Assembly (NCBI GenBank): GCA_900316935.1
Contig: ONEW01000004.1
Coordinates: 83,264 to 147,263, forward strand
Direction: 5' to 3'
Origin: an uncultured Selenomonadales bacterium
GTDB taxonomy: Bacteria > Bacillota > Negativicutes > Acidaminococcales > Acidaminococcaceae
Length of the DNA stretch: 64,000 bases
Shown here: positions 8,522 through 17,186 of the stretch, in pieces
How the letters are laid out: each line of letters begins with the position of its first letter
Numbering within the stretch: position 1 is the stretch's first letter
The notes under the pieces: generated by a model
What the model saw: only the letters and a program-made list of their open reading frames with translations
Told to the model about the DNA's origin: nothing
Database searches by the model: none
Translations under genes and position numbers: made by a program

Positions 8522-9547
8522 TTACCGGCTGAAGTCGATGCGCACCTTCAGCATTTCGCCCGCATGGGCGGAGAAATCGGCAAACGCCTTGGGGGCTTCG
8601 CTGAAGCCATATTCGTCCGTGACCACCTTGTCCAGGGGCACCGTGCCCGTCCTGACCAGGTCGATCAGTTCCAGGAAGTCCTTCTTCAGGGCGTTGCGGG
8701 ACCCGCACACGTTCAACTCCTTCTTCTGCAGGAGCGTGAAGTTGAAGTCCAGATTCTTCTTGCCTACGCCGATAAGCACCATATGGGCACCGAAGGCGGC
8801 CGCGTCGATGCAGTTCTGGAACGTGGAAGGCAGGCCGACGGCCTCGATGGTCACATCGAACCCGTTGCCGCCGGTGATTTCATTGCAGGCCTTGGCAAAG
8901 GCTTCCTCGGAAGAGTTCAGGATGGTGCCCGCCACGCCGAAATACTTTTTGGCGTAATCCAGTTTCGGCTGCGCCACGTCGGCGATGTAGACTTCGCCGC
9001 CTTTGGCCTTGGCGGAAATGGCGGCCAGCACGCCGATGGTGCCGGCCCCGACGATCAGCACCTTGTCCCCCTTCCTGATGTGGGCGCGGGACACGCCGTG
9101 CCAGCTGATGCAGAACGGTTCAATGGCGCACAGCAGGTTGGCCGGCAGGCCTTTGCCGTCGTAAATGCGTTCGATGGGCATGGTGATGTATTCGCAGAAG
9201 GCGCCGTCACGCTGGCAGCCCATGGTCTCGTTGCTCGTGCAGGCATTGACGATGCCGCGCTGGCAGGAGTAGCAGTGGCCGCAATTGAAATAGGGGTTGC
9301 AAGTGACGACCATGCCCGGTTTCAGGCCCTGGTCGTTGTCGTCAATCTCCACGATTTCCGCGGAAAACTCATGGCCCGGAATACGGGGGTAAGCGAAATA
9401 GGCGAAGGTGCCCCGGTAGGAACTCAGGTCGCTGCCGCAGATGCCGCCGTACAGCACCTTCAGCAGGGCTTCGCCGGGTTTGCGGACCGGCTTCGGGATA
9501 TCACGGAACGTGACTTTGCCCGGTTCTTCGATATAGATTGCTTTCAT
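8522..9547 (-). CDS. Zinc-dependent medium-chain alcohol dehydrogenase, LgoD-like
   Basis: A 341-residue MDR enzyme. Catalytic zinc ligands are C37 (GGICGSD) and H59/E60 (PGHE); the structural zinc lobe is C89, C92, C95 and C103; the NAD-binding VGAGTIG lies near residue 166. Blocks such as IEPFCISWHGVSRA and CGSRNALKKDF resemble what I recall of E. coli L-galactonate 5-dehydrogenase (LgoD/YjjN), which makes tagaturonate, exactly the substrate of the downstream UxaB. The specific substrate is therefore an inference from likeness and position. The gene sits 28 bp after dctM in the same operon. Confidence 0.85.
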   Translation of the reverse strand: MKAIYIEEPGKVTFRDIPKPVRKPGEALLKVLYGGICGSDLSSYRGTFAYFAYPRIPGHEFSAEIVEIDDNDQGLKPGMVVTCNPYFNCGHCYSCQRGIVNACTSNETMGCQRDGAFCEYITMPIERIYDGKGLPANLLCAIEPFCISWHGVSRAHIRKGDKVLIVGAGTIGVLAAISAKAKGGEVYIADVAQPKLDYAKKYFGVAGTILNSSEEAFAKACNEITGGNGFDVTIEAVGLPSTFQNCIDAAAFGAHMVLIGVGKKNLDFNFTLLQKKELNVCGSRNALKKDFLELIDLVRTGTVPLDKVVTDEYGFSEAPKAFADFSAHAGEMLKVRIDFSR

Positions 9548-9575
9548 AATATGGAACTTGCCTCCTCACATTCTA

Positions 9576-10862
9576 TCAGTAAATCAGGTTGACCAGGAAC
9601 AGTGTCAGGGGTTCGAAATAGGTGATTAGAATCAGGTCGACCACCAGCATGATGTAAAACGGGATGCCTTCCTTGATGAAGTCCGCCGTCGGACACTTCG
9701 AAATGGAGCACGTGACAAACATCAGGGTACCCATCGGAGGCGACAGGGCGCCGATGGCGTTATTGAAGATGTAGATCATGGCGAACTGGATTTCGTTGAT
9801 GCCGTACTGCGCCGCAATGGGGGCCAGCAGCGGTACCAGAATGATCATGGAGGCATTGCCTTCGATGAACATGCCGACAATCAGCAGGAAGATGTTGACG
9901 GCAATGAGGAACACGAACTTGTTATCGATGGTCTGGAGCATCCATTCCGTCAGGGTCTGGGGCACGCGTTCGCGCGTGAGGATCCACGAATAGACGGAAG
10001 CCGCCGATACAATCAGCATGATGGACGATGTGGAAGCGACCGTCTCTTTAAGGCTCGCCACCAGGTCCTGCAGCTTCATGTCACGGTACAGGAAACCCAG
10101 GAGGATGGCGTAGATGATGGCGACGGCACCGGCTTCGGTCGCCGTGAAGGCTCCGATACGGATACCGCCGATGATGATGATTGGCAGAAGCAGCGGCAGG
10201 ATGGCCGGTTTCAGGGCCTTCTTGACGCGTTCACCTGTCAGTTTTTCCGTCGTCAGCTTGCCGTAATTGCGCTTTTTCGAAATGACCCCGACGAGGATCA
10301 TCATGGAGATGCACAACAGGCCGCCGACACCGATGCCGGACACGAACAGTTTGCCGATGGAGACATTGGCAATGCAGCCGTACAGGATCATCGCGATGCC
10401 CGGGGGAATCAGGGGCGTGATCATGGACGAAGCAGCCGTCACGACGCTTGAGAACGACAGGGAGAAGCCTTTGCGCGTCATTTCGGGAATCAACATCTTC
10501 GCTTCCATAGCCGCATCAGCCAGGTTAGACCCCGACAGGCCGCCCATGACCGTGGACAGCAGGACGTTGACCTGTGCCAGGCCGCCGGGCAGGTGTGCTG
10601 TCACGACTTCACAGAAGTCCATGATGCGTTTTGTCACGCCTGTATAGTTCATGACGATGCCGGCGCAAACGAAGAACGGGATGGCCAGCAGGGAAATCTT
10701 TTCCGTGCCCAGGATCATCTGTTGGGCGAAAATGACGGAGTTGATATCGGGGTTCAGCAGGAAGTAGACCAGGGAACCACCAAGTACGGAAATGAACACA
10801 GGTACTTTTAAAAACAAAAGGACCAGCATGATGACAGAGGATAAAAGCAATACGTCACTCAC
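9576..10862 (-). CDS. dctM: TRAP transporter large permease, DctM family
   Basis: A 428-residue membrane protein with about 12 helices and conserved DctM blocks: LAIPFFVCAGIVMNYTG, GGLSGSNLADAAMEAKM and ITPLIPPGIAMILYG. It forms the sodium-coupled translocation subunit working with DctQ and the DctP binding protein. The GTG start overlaps the dctQ stop by 8 bp, indicating translational coupling. Operon context with a dehydrogenase, UxaB and UxaA points to a hexuronate or aldonate substrate. Confidence 0.93.
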   Translation of the reverse strand: MSDVLLLSSVIMLVLLFLKVPVFISVLGGSLVYFLLNPDINSVIFAQQMILGTEKISLLAIPFFVCAGIVMNYTGVTKRIMDFCEVVTAHLPGGLAQVNVLLSTVMGGLSGSNLADAAMEAKMLIPEMTRKGFSLSFSSVVTAASSMITPLIPPGIAMILYGCIANVSIGKLFVSGIGVGGLLCISMMILVGVISKKRNYGKLTTEKLTGERVKKALKPAILPLLLPIIIIGGIRIGAFTATEAGAVAIIYAILLGFLYRDMKLQDLVASLKETVASTSSIMLIVSAASVYSWILTRERVPQTLTEWMLQTIDNKFVFLIAVNIFLLIVGMFIEGNASMIILVPLLAPIAAQYGINEIQFAMIYIFNNAIGALSPPMGTLMFVTCSISKCPTADFIKEGIPFYIMLVVDLILITYFEPLTLFLVNLIY

Positions 10863-11364
10863 CGCTCGATGCCGCCTCCTTTGCTTCGCTCTTCACGCCT
10901 TTGATGACGCTGTAGAAATAGCTGACGACCATATCGACATAGGCCGGGATGGCGATCCCATAAATCAGCCAGTAGGGAATCTTCATGATGCTCGTGGAAC
11001 GGCCCGTGCGGAAGAACACTTCGACGAATCCGACGGTGTTGTACAGCAGATAACCCAGGACAACGACCACAATAACCGAAATAAGGACCTGTACAATCTT
11101 CTGCAGGAAGCGCGGCAGCAGGTCGACGATCATTTCGATGGCCACATGGTTGCCCAGACGGAACGCGGCACCGGCGGCCGCAAAAACGATCCAGACCATG
11201 CAGGCCAGCTGCACTTCTTCCAGCCAGACAAACGGCTTCGATAAGAAGTAACGCCAGATTACGCCCGCAAATGTCAGTATAATCAGGATGGCCAGCACAA
11301 TTCCGGCAATGACGAGGTCCAGATTGCTAAGACAACGTTTCAGGCTGAACTGATTTTCTTTCAT
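10855..11364 (-). CDS. dctQ: TRAP transporter small permease, DctQ family
   Basis: A 169-residue protein with four predicted helices, including the DctQ signature WLEEVQLACMVWIVFAAAG near residue 46 that follows the second helix start. The start was set at the ATG at 11364, preceded by GAGGAG, rather than an upstream in-frame ATG with no ribosome binding site. It overlaps dctM and is separated from dctP by 131 bp containing a stable stem-loop. Confidence 0.92.
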   Translation of the reverse strand: MKENQFSLKRCLSNLDLVIAGIVLAILIILTFAGVIWRYFLSKPFVWLEEVQLACMVWIVFAAAGAAFRLGNHVAIEMIVDLLPRFLQKIVQVLISVIVVVVLGYLLYNTVGFVEVFFRTGRSTSIMKIPYWLIYGIAIPAYVDMVVSYFYSVIKGVKSEAKEAASSGE

Positions 11365-11411
11365 TTCTAAAAGCTCCTCTTGTTGGTTGTGACGGGGCTG
11401 AAAGCGCAGGA

Positions 11412-11441
11412 TTGCGATGCCCGCGTCGGCGGGCACCGCAA
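11412..11441 (-). other. Intercistronic stem-loop between dctP and dctQ (galacturonate-branch operon)
   Basis: TTGCG-TGCCCGC pairs with GCGGGCA-CGCAA around a 4-nt loop, a 12-bp stem with one mismatch. No U-run follows, so it is not a classical terminator. It is positioned to protect the 3' end of dctP mRNA from decay. Confidence 0.7.
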
Positions 11442-11495
11442 TGAGGATTTTCCATGGAACTGTCCCTTACGCTTCAGCAGCCGCGGGAACCCGGA

Positions 11496-12533
11496 TTACT
11501 GCATGGCTTTGCGGACGGTTTCGTACAAACCGTCGGACCAGCCGAAATCTTTGCCCTTGGCATAGAATGCTTTGGATTTTTCCTTGAAGCCGGCCAGGAC
11601 TTCCGGAGTCGGATCGACGACTTTGACGCCTTCCTTCTTCATCTTTTCCAGGTAATCCTTTTCGGTCTTCTGCTGGATCTCGTTGTTGATCTTACCAGCC
11701 TCTTCCGCGGTTTCCAACAGCCACTGCTGCTGTTCCTTGGTCAGGCCGGAGAACCATTTCTCGGAAACGACCCAGGTCGTGAAGTTCTTGACATGGCCGT
11801 CCAGGATCAGGTACTTGGCTACTTCCTGCAGTTTTCTGCCGTACAGGGTGCCTAGCGGATTTTCAGCACCTTCGATGGTGCCGCTCTGCAAGGCCTGGTA
11901 AACATCGCCCAGAGGCATGCCCGTTGCCGTGGCACCCAGTGCGTTGAAGCCTTCAGTCTGGATCTTGTTGCCCGGCACACGGATCTTCATGCCTTTCAGG
12001 TCCTCCACCTTGTTGACCGGTTTCGTGGTCAGGGTGTGGCGTTCGCCGTAAATCCAGTTCGAGGCCAGAAGTTTCAGGCCCTTCTTTTCCAGTTTGCCTT
12101 CCTGGTCCTTATACCACTGGGACTTGGTCAGCTTCCAGCACTGATCCCAGTTGTCGAACAGGAACGGCCCGAAGACGATGCCGAAGTCCGGCACGCCATA
12201 GTCGGCATAGAAGGCACCGTCGGCCAGGGTGCAGACGTTTTCGCCCATCAGCATGGAGTCGATGAGGGCGGACTTCTTGCCCAGCTGGGAATCCGGATAG
12301 GTTACGATTTCCATGGTGCCGTTGGATTTCTTGTTCAGGATTTCCTTAGCTTTTTCCCAGGCGACACCGACCGGTTCGGTCTTGCTGTTTTCGTAAGCGA
12401 CGCGCAGGACGATCTTTTTACCGTCTTTGGCAGGTGCGGACTTCCCGTCCGTCTTCTTGTCGCCGCCGCAGCCCGCCAGGGCCAATGCCAGCAAACTGCC
12501 TGCCACACCGATTGCCAATGCCTTCTTGTTCAT
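11496..12533 (-). CDS. dctP: TRAP transporter solute-binding lipoprotein, DctP family
   Basis: A 345-residue extracytoplasmic binding protein. The signal peptide ends in the lipobox LALAGC with lipidated C22, followed by a charged linker. The DctP fold is seen in GTIEGAENP near residue 220, preceded by the conserved region with KIRVPGNKIQTEGFNALGA that carries the carboxylate-binding arginine. The ATG follows AAAGGAGG. It is the first structural gene after the regulator gntR (95 bp gap). Likely ligand: a hexuronate or hexonate, by context. Confidence 0.93.
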   Translation of the reverse strand: MNKKALAIGVAGSLLALALAGCGGDKKTDGKSAPAKDGKKIVLRVAYENSKTEPVGVAWEKAKEILNKKSNGTMEIVTYPDSQLGKKSALIDSMLMGENVCTLADGAFYADYGVPDFGIVFGPFLFDNWDQCWKLTKSQWYKDQEGKLEKKGLKLLASNWIYGERHTLTTKPVNKVEDLKGMKIRVPGNKIQTEGFNALGATATGMPLGDVYQALQSGTIEGAENPLGTLYGRKLQEVAKYLILDGHVKNFTTWVVSEKWFSGLTKEQQQWLLETAEEAGKINNEIQQKTEKDYLEKMKKEGVKVVDPTPEVLAGFKEKSKAFYAKGKDFGWSDGLYETVRKAMQ

Positions 12534-12628
12534 TATGAAATTCCTCCTTTGATGATCTTTTGCATCCTGTGTTATAAAAGCGCGGGTGCTGCGCCAATCT
12601 GCCTTCCTTATTGCCGTCCCGCGGCGCG

Positions 12629-13300
12629 TCAGCCGTTGCCGGCTGCCCTTCCCCAGGACCGTACATCCGTCGTCATGAGAGTCACGGCCGCTTCCCGGGA
12701 GTGTTCCAAGTGAATCCGCATCGCCTCTTCCGCCGCGGTGTAGTCCTTTTTCAGGAGCTCCTCGAGGATGGCCTCGTGTTCGCGCACCGTCGCTTGCAGC
12801 CTATATTCCAGCCGTTCGCCGGACAGGATGCGCACCCGGTGGTTTTGTGCGAAGATGCGCTGCATCAGTTCCATCAGGTACGTATTGCCACAGGTTTCGA
12901 TGAACAAGTTGTGCAGCTCGCTGTCCAGGTCGTACTCGTTCAAATCGTGTTCCAGCGCGGCACTGGCATTGTTCTTCAGGAGCATCTCCTCCAGTTTGGC
13001 ATCCGAAATGAGATGTCCGTATTTACGCACGACAGGCGGCTCCACGAGGAACCGTACTTCGTAAATGGCGTTGATGTCCGCCAGCGTGATGTCGTTCACC
13101 AGGATGCCCCGTTTCGGCAGGATCGTGATCAGCCGGTCCTGCTCCAGTTTGTTCAGAGCCTCCCGGATGGGCGTGCGGCTGGCGTCGATGGCCCTGATCA
13201 GCTCCGCTTCCACCAGGAACTGTCCCGGCAGGAACTCGCAGCGGATGATCCGCTCCTTGATGTAGTTGTAGGCTTTGTCCTTCAGGTTTCTTTCCACCAT
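12629..13300 (-). CDS. GntR-family regulator with FCD domain (galacturonate-branch operon)
   Basis: A 223-residue regulator: N-terminal winged helix with ELIRAIDASRTPIREALNKLEQDRLI and then an all-helical FCD ligand domain with the acidic/histidine metal-ligand pattern (D..H, then late histidines in HRVRI and REHEAIL). FCD regulators of sugar-acid operons respond to uronates or their intermediates. The ATG at 13300 is chosen because the upstream extension is poorly conserved in character and overlaps the promoter found at 13401-13429. It heads the dctPQM-dehydrogenase-uxaBA operon and has candidate operators just upstream. Confidence 0.9.
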   Translation of the reverse strand: MVERNLKDKAYNYIKERIIRCEFLPGQFLVEAELIRAIDASRTPIREALNKLEQDRLITILPKRGILVNDITLADINAIYEVRFLVEPPVVRKYGHLISDAKLEEMLLKNNASAALEHDLNEYDLDSELHNLFIETCGNTYLMELMQRIFAQNHRVRILSGERLEYRLQATVREHEAILEELLKKDYTAAEEAMRIHLEHSREAAVTLMTTDVRSWGRAAGNG

Positions 13301-13389
13301 TTCCACGCTCCGCCCCTTGCCAGGAATCCGTAAAATACGGAGGAATGGATTCGGGACATTTCCGTTCCCGTTCCGTCTTGCATACATCT

Positions 13390-13429
13390 TGTATACATTA
13401 AGCATAACAGGTGAAAACCCTGCTTGCAA
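13390..13429 (-). promoter_or_regulatory. Promoter of the gntR-dctPQM-uxaBA operon with overlapping operator
   Basis: On the minus strand TTGCAA (13424-13429) and TATGCT (13401-13406) are separated by 17 bp. Immediately downstream, at the expected start site, is the palindrome TGTATACA (13390-13397), resembling operators of GntR/FCD uronate regulators, which have GTATAC cores. Confidence 0.6.
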
Positions 13430-13454
13430 GGGCTTACCCGCAATTGTCTGATAT

Positions 13455-13500
13455 TTGTATCAATTGTTTTTGAAATAGATACAACAGTCCCATTGGGACT
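13455..13500. promoter_or_regulatory. Cluster of candidate operator sites between gntR and kdgA
   Basis: An inverted pair TTGTATC (13455-13461) and GATACAA (13478-13484) has centres 23 bp apart, and is followed by a perfect 7-1-7 palindrome AGTCCCATTGGGACT (13486-13500). The TTGTAT halves match the operator at 13390-13397. The cluster lies about 60 bp upstream of the kdgA -35. The AGTCCC palindrome is unrelated in sequence and may belong to another regulator. Confidence 0.5.
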
Positions 13501-13555
13501 AAATATGTCCCTTCATTTTTATGTAAAACTTTATATTTCTGCACGGTGTGTTTTT

Positions 13556-13583
13556 TTGACTTTTACAGGGTGCATGATATAAT
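13556..13583 (+). promoter_or_regulatory. kdgA promoter
   Basis: TTGACT at 13556-13561 and TATAAT at 13578-13583 with a 16-bp spacer; transcription should begin near 13590. Confidence 0.8.
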
Positions 13584-13597
13584 TTATTTGAAAAACC

Positions 13598-13627
13598 GTC
13601 CAGCGGGCCGCCTGCGGTCCGCTGGAC
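13598..13627 (+). other. Strong stem-loop at the 5' end of the kdgA transcript
   Basis: GTCCAGCGG-g-CCGC pairs with GCGG-t-CCGCTGGAC around a 2-nt loop, a 13-bp stem with one internal mismatch, starting about 8 nt after the predicted start site. There is no U-run. A 5' hairpin here would protect the message or bind a factor. Confidence 0.65.
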
Positions 13628-13677
13628 CCCGATGATAACCGATATCCTGTTCCCTGACAATTAAAGGAGGTATCTTT

Positions 13678-14316
13678 ATGACGGATGTATTGCAGAAATT
13701 TCATGAACTTGGCGTAGTGCCCGTCGTCGTACTGGACGACGCCAAGGACGCCGAAGCCCTGGGCAAGGCGCTGTGTGACGGCGGCCTGCCGGTGGCGGAA
13801 GTGACGTTCCGTACCGCCGCCGCGGAAGAATCCATCCGCATCATGGCGTCCAAATTCCCGGACATGCTCGTAGGTGCCGGTACGGTCCTGACCGTGGACC
13901 AGGCCAAACGCGCCGTCGCCGCCGGTGCCAAATTCATCGTCAGTCCCGGCTTCAACGCCAAGGTCGTCAAATACTGCGTGGATAACGGGATTCCCGTTAC
14001 ACCCGGCATCCAGACCCCGACGGAAATCGAAATGGCCCTGGAATTCGGCCTGAAGGTCGTCAAGTTCTTCCCGGCGGAAGCGGCGGGCGGCCTCAAGATG
14101 ATCAAGGCCCTGGCCGGCCCTTATGTGAACACGTACTTCATGCCGACGGGCGGCATCAGCCTGAAAAACGCCCCGGACTACCTGTCTTATGAAAAGATTT
14201 GGGCTGTCGGCGGCAGCTGGATTGCCAAAAAGGACGACATCAGCGCCGGCAACTTTGAAAAGATCAAACTGAACGCCGAAGAGGCCGTGGCGCTTGTCAA
14301 AGCAATCCGCCCCTGA
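13678..14316 (+). CDS. kdgA: 2-dehydro-3-deoxy-6-phosphogluconate (KDPG) aldolase
   Basis: Splits KDPG into pyruvate and glyceraldehyde-3-phosphate, the last step for both uronate branches. The 212-residue class I aldolase has the catalytic triad positions of the family: E41 and R45 in EVTFRT and Schiff-base lysine K129 in KFFPAEAAGG; the phosphate-binding GAGTVL and MPTGGIS loops are present. The ATG follows AAAGGAGG. It is the first gene of a two-gene operon with kdgK, transcribed away from gntR from its own promoter. Confidence 0.95.
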   Translation: MTDVLQKFHELGVVPVVVLDDAKDAEALGKALCDGGLPVAEVTFRTAAAEESIRIMASKFPDMLVGAGTVLTVDQAKRAVAAGAKFIVSPGFNAKVVKYCVDNGIPVTPGIQTPTEIEMALEFGLKVVKFFPAEAAGGLKMIKALAGPYVNTYFMPTGGISLKNAPDYLSYEKIWAVGGSWIAKKDDISAGNFEKIKLNAEEAVALVKAIRP

Positions 14317-14358
14317 CGCAGGGCCATACATCACATCATCATAAAGGAGTCAGCTATT

Positions 14359-15456
14359 ATGGATTTGAAACTGAGACCTGCAGAAGAATGCCGTTATGAC
14401 GCCGTAAGCCTGGGCGAAATCATGCTCCGCCTGGATCCCGGCGAAGGCCGTATCCGTACGGCCCGTTCCTTCCGTGCCTGGGAAGGCGGCGGCGAATACA
14501 ACGTCGTGCGCGGCCTGCGCAAATGCTTCGGCATGCGTACTGCCGCCATTACGGCATTTGCAGACAACGAAGTCGGCCGCCTCATGGAAGACTTCATCTG
14601 CCAGGGCGGTGTCGACACGTCGCTCATCAAATGGTGCAAGACCGATGGTATCGGCCGCATCTGCCGCAACGGCCTGAACTTTACGGAGCGCGGCTTCGGC
14701 ATCCGTGGTGCTGTCGGCTGCTCCGACCGTGCCAACACGGCCATTTCCAAAATGACGCCGCAGGATGTTGACTTTGACTACATCTTCGGCGAACTGGGCG
14801 TACGCTGGTTCCATACGGGCGGCATCTACGCGGCCCTGTCCGAACAATCCAGCGAAACCGTCGTAGCAGCCATCAAAACCGCCAAGAAATACGGCACCAT
14901 CGTATCCTACGACCTCAACTACCGTCCTTCCATGTGGAGCGCCATCGGCGGCCAGGCCAAGGCCCAGGAAGTCAACAAGGAGATTGCGAAGTACGTCGAT
15001 GTCATGATAGGCAATGAGGAAGACTTCACGGCCTGCCTGGGCTTCAAGATTGAAGGCAACGACGCCAGCCTGAAGAAGCTGAACGTCGAAGGCTATAAGA
15101 AGATGATCAACGAAGCCGCCAAGACCTACCCGAACTTCAAGGTCGTCGCCACGACCCTGCGCACTGTCAAGACCGCCACGGTCAATGACTGGAGCGCCCT
15201 GTGCTGGGCTGACGGGGAAATCTACAAAGCCAGGGACTACAACGGCCTGGAAATCATGGACCGCGTCGGCGGCGGCGATTCCTTCGCATCGGGCCTCATC
15301 TACGGCCTCATGACCACCGGGGATGCCGAAAAGGCCGTCAACTACGGTGCCGCACACGGTGCCCTGGCCATGACGACACCTGGTGACACCTCCATGGCAA
15401 GCGTCGACGAAGTCGAAGCCATCATGGGCGGCGCCGGTGCCCGCGTGAAACGGTAA
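14359..15456 (+). CDS. kdgK: 2-keto-3-deoxygluconate kinase, PfkB family
   Basis: Phosphorylates KDG made by UxaA and UxuA to KDPG for the adjacent aldolase. At 365 residues it is longer than the usual 310-residue KdgK but has the PfkB end signature DRVGGGDSFASGLIYGL with catalytic base D307 and the N-terminal LGEIMLRLDPGEGRI substrate-contact strand. The ATG follows AAAGGAG, 42 bp after kdgA. A terminator follows 59 bp after the stop. Assignment of KDG as substrate rests on family and operon context. Confidence 0.92.
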   Translation: MDLKLRPAEECRYDAVSLGEIMLRLDPGEGRIRTARSFRAWEGGGEYNVVRGLRKCFGMRTAAITAFADNEVGRLMEDFICQGGVDTSLIKWCKTDGIGRICRNGLNFTERGFGIRGAVGCSDRANTAISKMTPQDVDFDYIFGELGVRWFHTGGIYAALSEQSSETVVAAIKTAKKYGTIVSYDLNYRPSMWSAIGGQAKAQEVNKEIAKYVDVMIGNEEDFTACLGFKIEGNDASLKKLNVEGYKKMINEAAKTYPNFKVVATTLRTVKTATVNDWSALCWADGEIYKARDYNGLEIMDRVGGGDSFASGLIYGLMTTGDAEKAVNYGAAHGALAMTTPGDTSMASVDEVEAIMGGAGARVKR

Positions 15457-15515
15457 GTCCCTCGGACCATACTGTGCGACAATATATGTCTCCCCTTGAA
15501 CCCCAAACGAAGAAG

Positions 15516-15543
15516 GACCTGACATCGCTGTCAGGTCTTTTTC
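15516..15543 (+). terminator. Terminator of kdgA-kdgK
   Basis: Perfect 9-bp stem GACCTGACA/TGTCAGGTC with a TCGC loop, followed by five T. It lies between converging kdgK and uxuB. Confidence 0.9.
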
Positions 15544-15554
15544 ATTTTCCTTCT

Positions 15555-17150
15555 TCATTTGTCCTTCGTCACGTATTTCTTCAGGGTCGCGCGCACCGCG
15601 CCGGATCCCGCAACCAACTCTCTGAAATAGGCTTCCACCGTTTCCGCCAGCTCCGTGTCGTACAGGTTGCTGCCGAAGATGGCCGCATTGCTTAAAATCC
15701 CCTGCAGCGCAGCATGTACATCCGTCGGAGCTCCCAATTCCACGCCGGACATCTGTTTGCGCAGCTGGTCGAGCAGCGGGTCCGGGCTCAGTTCAAACCG
15801 GCGCCCGGTGTCATCCACGCCCAGCAGATAACGGCACCAGCCGGCAATGGCGAGCGGAATAAAACGCAGCTGCCCGGCCTCTTTGCCATAAGCCTTGATG
15901 GTTTCACCGTACCGGATACCGACTTTCTGCGAAGTATCACAGGCGATGCGCTGCGGCGTGTCGGGAATGGCGGGATTCGGGAACCGGACTTCGAGGCATT
16001 GTTGCAGGAAGGCCTGCGGGGAAAGCACGCCCGGATTCGTAACCACCTTCATCCCTTCCTGGCCGATGTGCCGTACCAGGCCGGCCAGTTCGGGATCCTT
16101 CATTTCGTCGGCAATCAACGTATATCCCAGCAGGCAACCGTACACCGCCAGTGCCGTGTGCAGCGGGTTCAGGCAGGTACAGACCTTCATGCGCTCCACT
16201 TTTTCCACCGTAGCGCGATCCGTAAAGATGACACCGGCTTCCTCCAGCGGCGGCCGGCCGTTTGCGAAGCTGTCCTCCACCACCAGGTATTCCGTCTTTT
16301 CCGCGTTGACGAAGGGTGCGAAAAAGCCGCCGTGGTCGTTCCGGATGATCCCCATCTCCTCCAGGCCCTGTTTTTCCAGCATCGCCTGGATGGCAGGAGA
16401 AGGACGGGGCGTTATCTTGTCGATCATGGACCAGGGGCAGGTGACGTCCTTCTCCATATAATCGGCGAAGGCTCCGGTCACCTCCCCTTTCTTTTCCCAA
16501 TAGCGGATCATTTCCCGCACCGAAGCCTGTACCACGGCGCCGTTGTGGGAGCAGTTGTCGAGGCTCAGCAGCGTGACCGGCAGACGGCCGGCCTGAAACC
16601 GTTCCAGCAGCAGGGCGGCCAGTTTCCCGATGAAGGTGGAAGGCCTTGCCGGCCCGCCTTCCAGATCCTGCAGCGCCGCGTCCGTGTAAGAGCCGTCCGG
16701 CTTATGCAGCTGGTATCCTTTTTCCGTGACCGTGAAGCTCACAATGGCCAGCCCCGTGTTACGGAAAATGGCCTGGAGCCGCTGCCAGTCGTCCGTTTTC
16801 GGATCGCTGCCCAGCGCTTCCCCGACGCTGCCGATGACCGCCTCGTCCACACTCTGGTCGGGATTCATGGTCATGAGCATGTTCAGGTTGTCATGCTTTT
16901 TATAAACCTTTTCAATCAGGTCGGCAAAATTCGTTTCCACCGCCGTAATGCCGTAAGGCACCAGGCCCTTATCCAGCAGCCGCTGCTGCAGGGCGGCAAT
17001 GAAGGCGCGGAAAATGTTGCCGGGGCCGAAGTGGACCCAGCGGGGATGGCGGTGTGTCTCCTCCATCATGGCCGCGTGGTCGAAAGCGGGAACGGCAATC
17101 CCATGTTCTTTCCAAAACGGATCCTGAAGGTTCTTTTCCAATAACTTCAT
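15555..17150 (-). CDS. uxuB: Fructuronate reductase (mannonate dehydrogenase family)
   Basis: Reduces D-fructuronate to D-mannonate with NADH. The 531-residue polyol-specific long-chain dehydrogenase has RWVHFGPGNIFRAFIAALQQ as the nucleotide-binding entry and KVCTCLNPLHTALAVYGCLLG with the catalytic Asn-His region. The ATG at 17150 follows GAGGAAGGAAG; an upstream TTG at 17171 is possible but less likely. It lies 36 bp after uxuA at the end of the operon. It is a distant paralogue of the UxaB in the same window. Confidence 0.9.
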   Translation of the reverse strand: MKLLEKNLQDPFWKEHGIAVPAFDHAAMMEETHRHPRWVHFGPGNIFRAFIAALQQRLLDKGLVPYGITAVETNFADLIEKVYKKHDNLNMLMTMNPDQSVDEAVIGSVGEALGSDPKTDDWQRLQAIFRNTGLAIVSFTVTEKGYQLHKPDGSYTDAALQDLEGGPARPSTFIGKLAALLLERFQAGRLPVTLLSLDNCSHNGAVVQASVREMIRYWEKKGEVTGAFADYMEKDVTCPWSMIDKITPRPSPAIQAMLEKQGLEEMGIIRNDHGGFFAPFVNAEKTEYLVVEDSFANGRPPLEEAGVIFTDRATVEKVERMKVCTCLNPLHTALAVYGCLLGYTLIADEMKDPELAGLVRHIGQEGMKVVTNPGVLSPQAFLQQCLEVRFPNPAIPDTPQRIACDTSQKVGIRYGETIKAYGKEAGQLRFIPLAIAGWCRYLLGVDDTGRRFELSPDPLLDQLRKQMSGVELGAPTDVHAALQGILSNAAIFGSNLYDTELAETVEAYFRELVAGSGAVRATLKKYVTKDK

Positions 17151-17186
17151 GAAGCACGCTTCCTTCCTCAATGACGGAGTCCCGCC

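Noticed and set aside
11412..11441. Full rho-independent terminator between dctP and dctQ
   Set aside because: No U-run follows the stem, and dctQM would be left without a promoter.
13486..13500. AGTCCCATTGGGACT as a terminator hairpin
   Set aside because: It lies between divergent promoters, downstream of no gene, and has no T-run.
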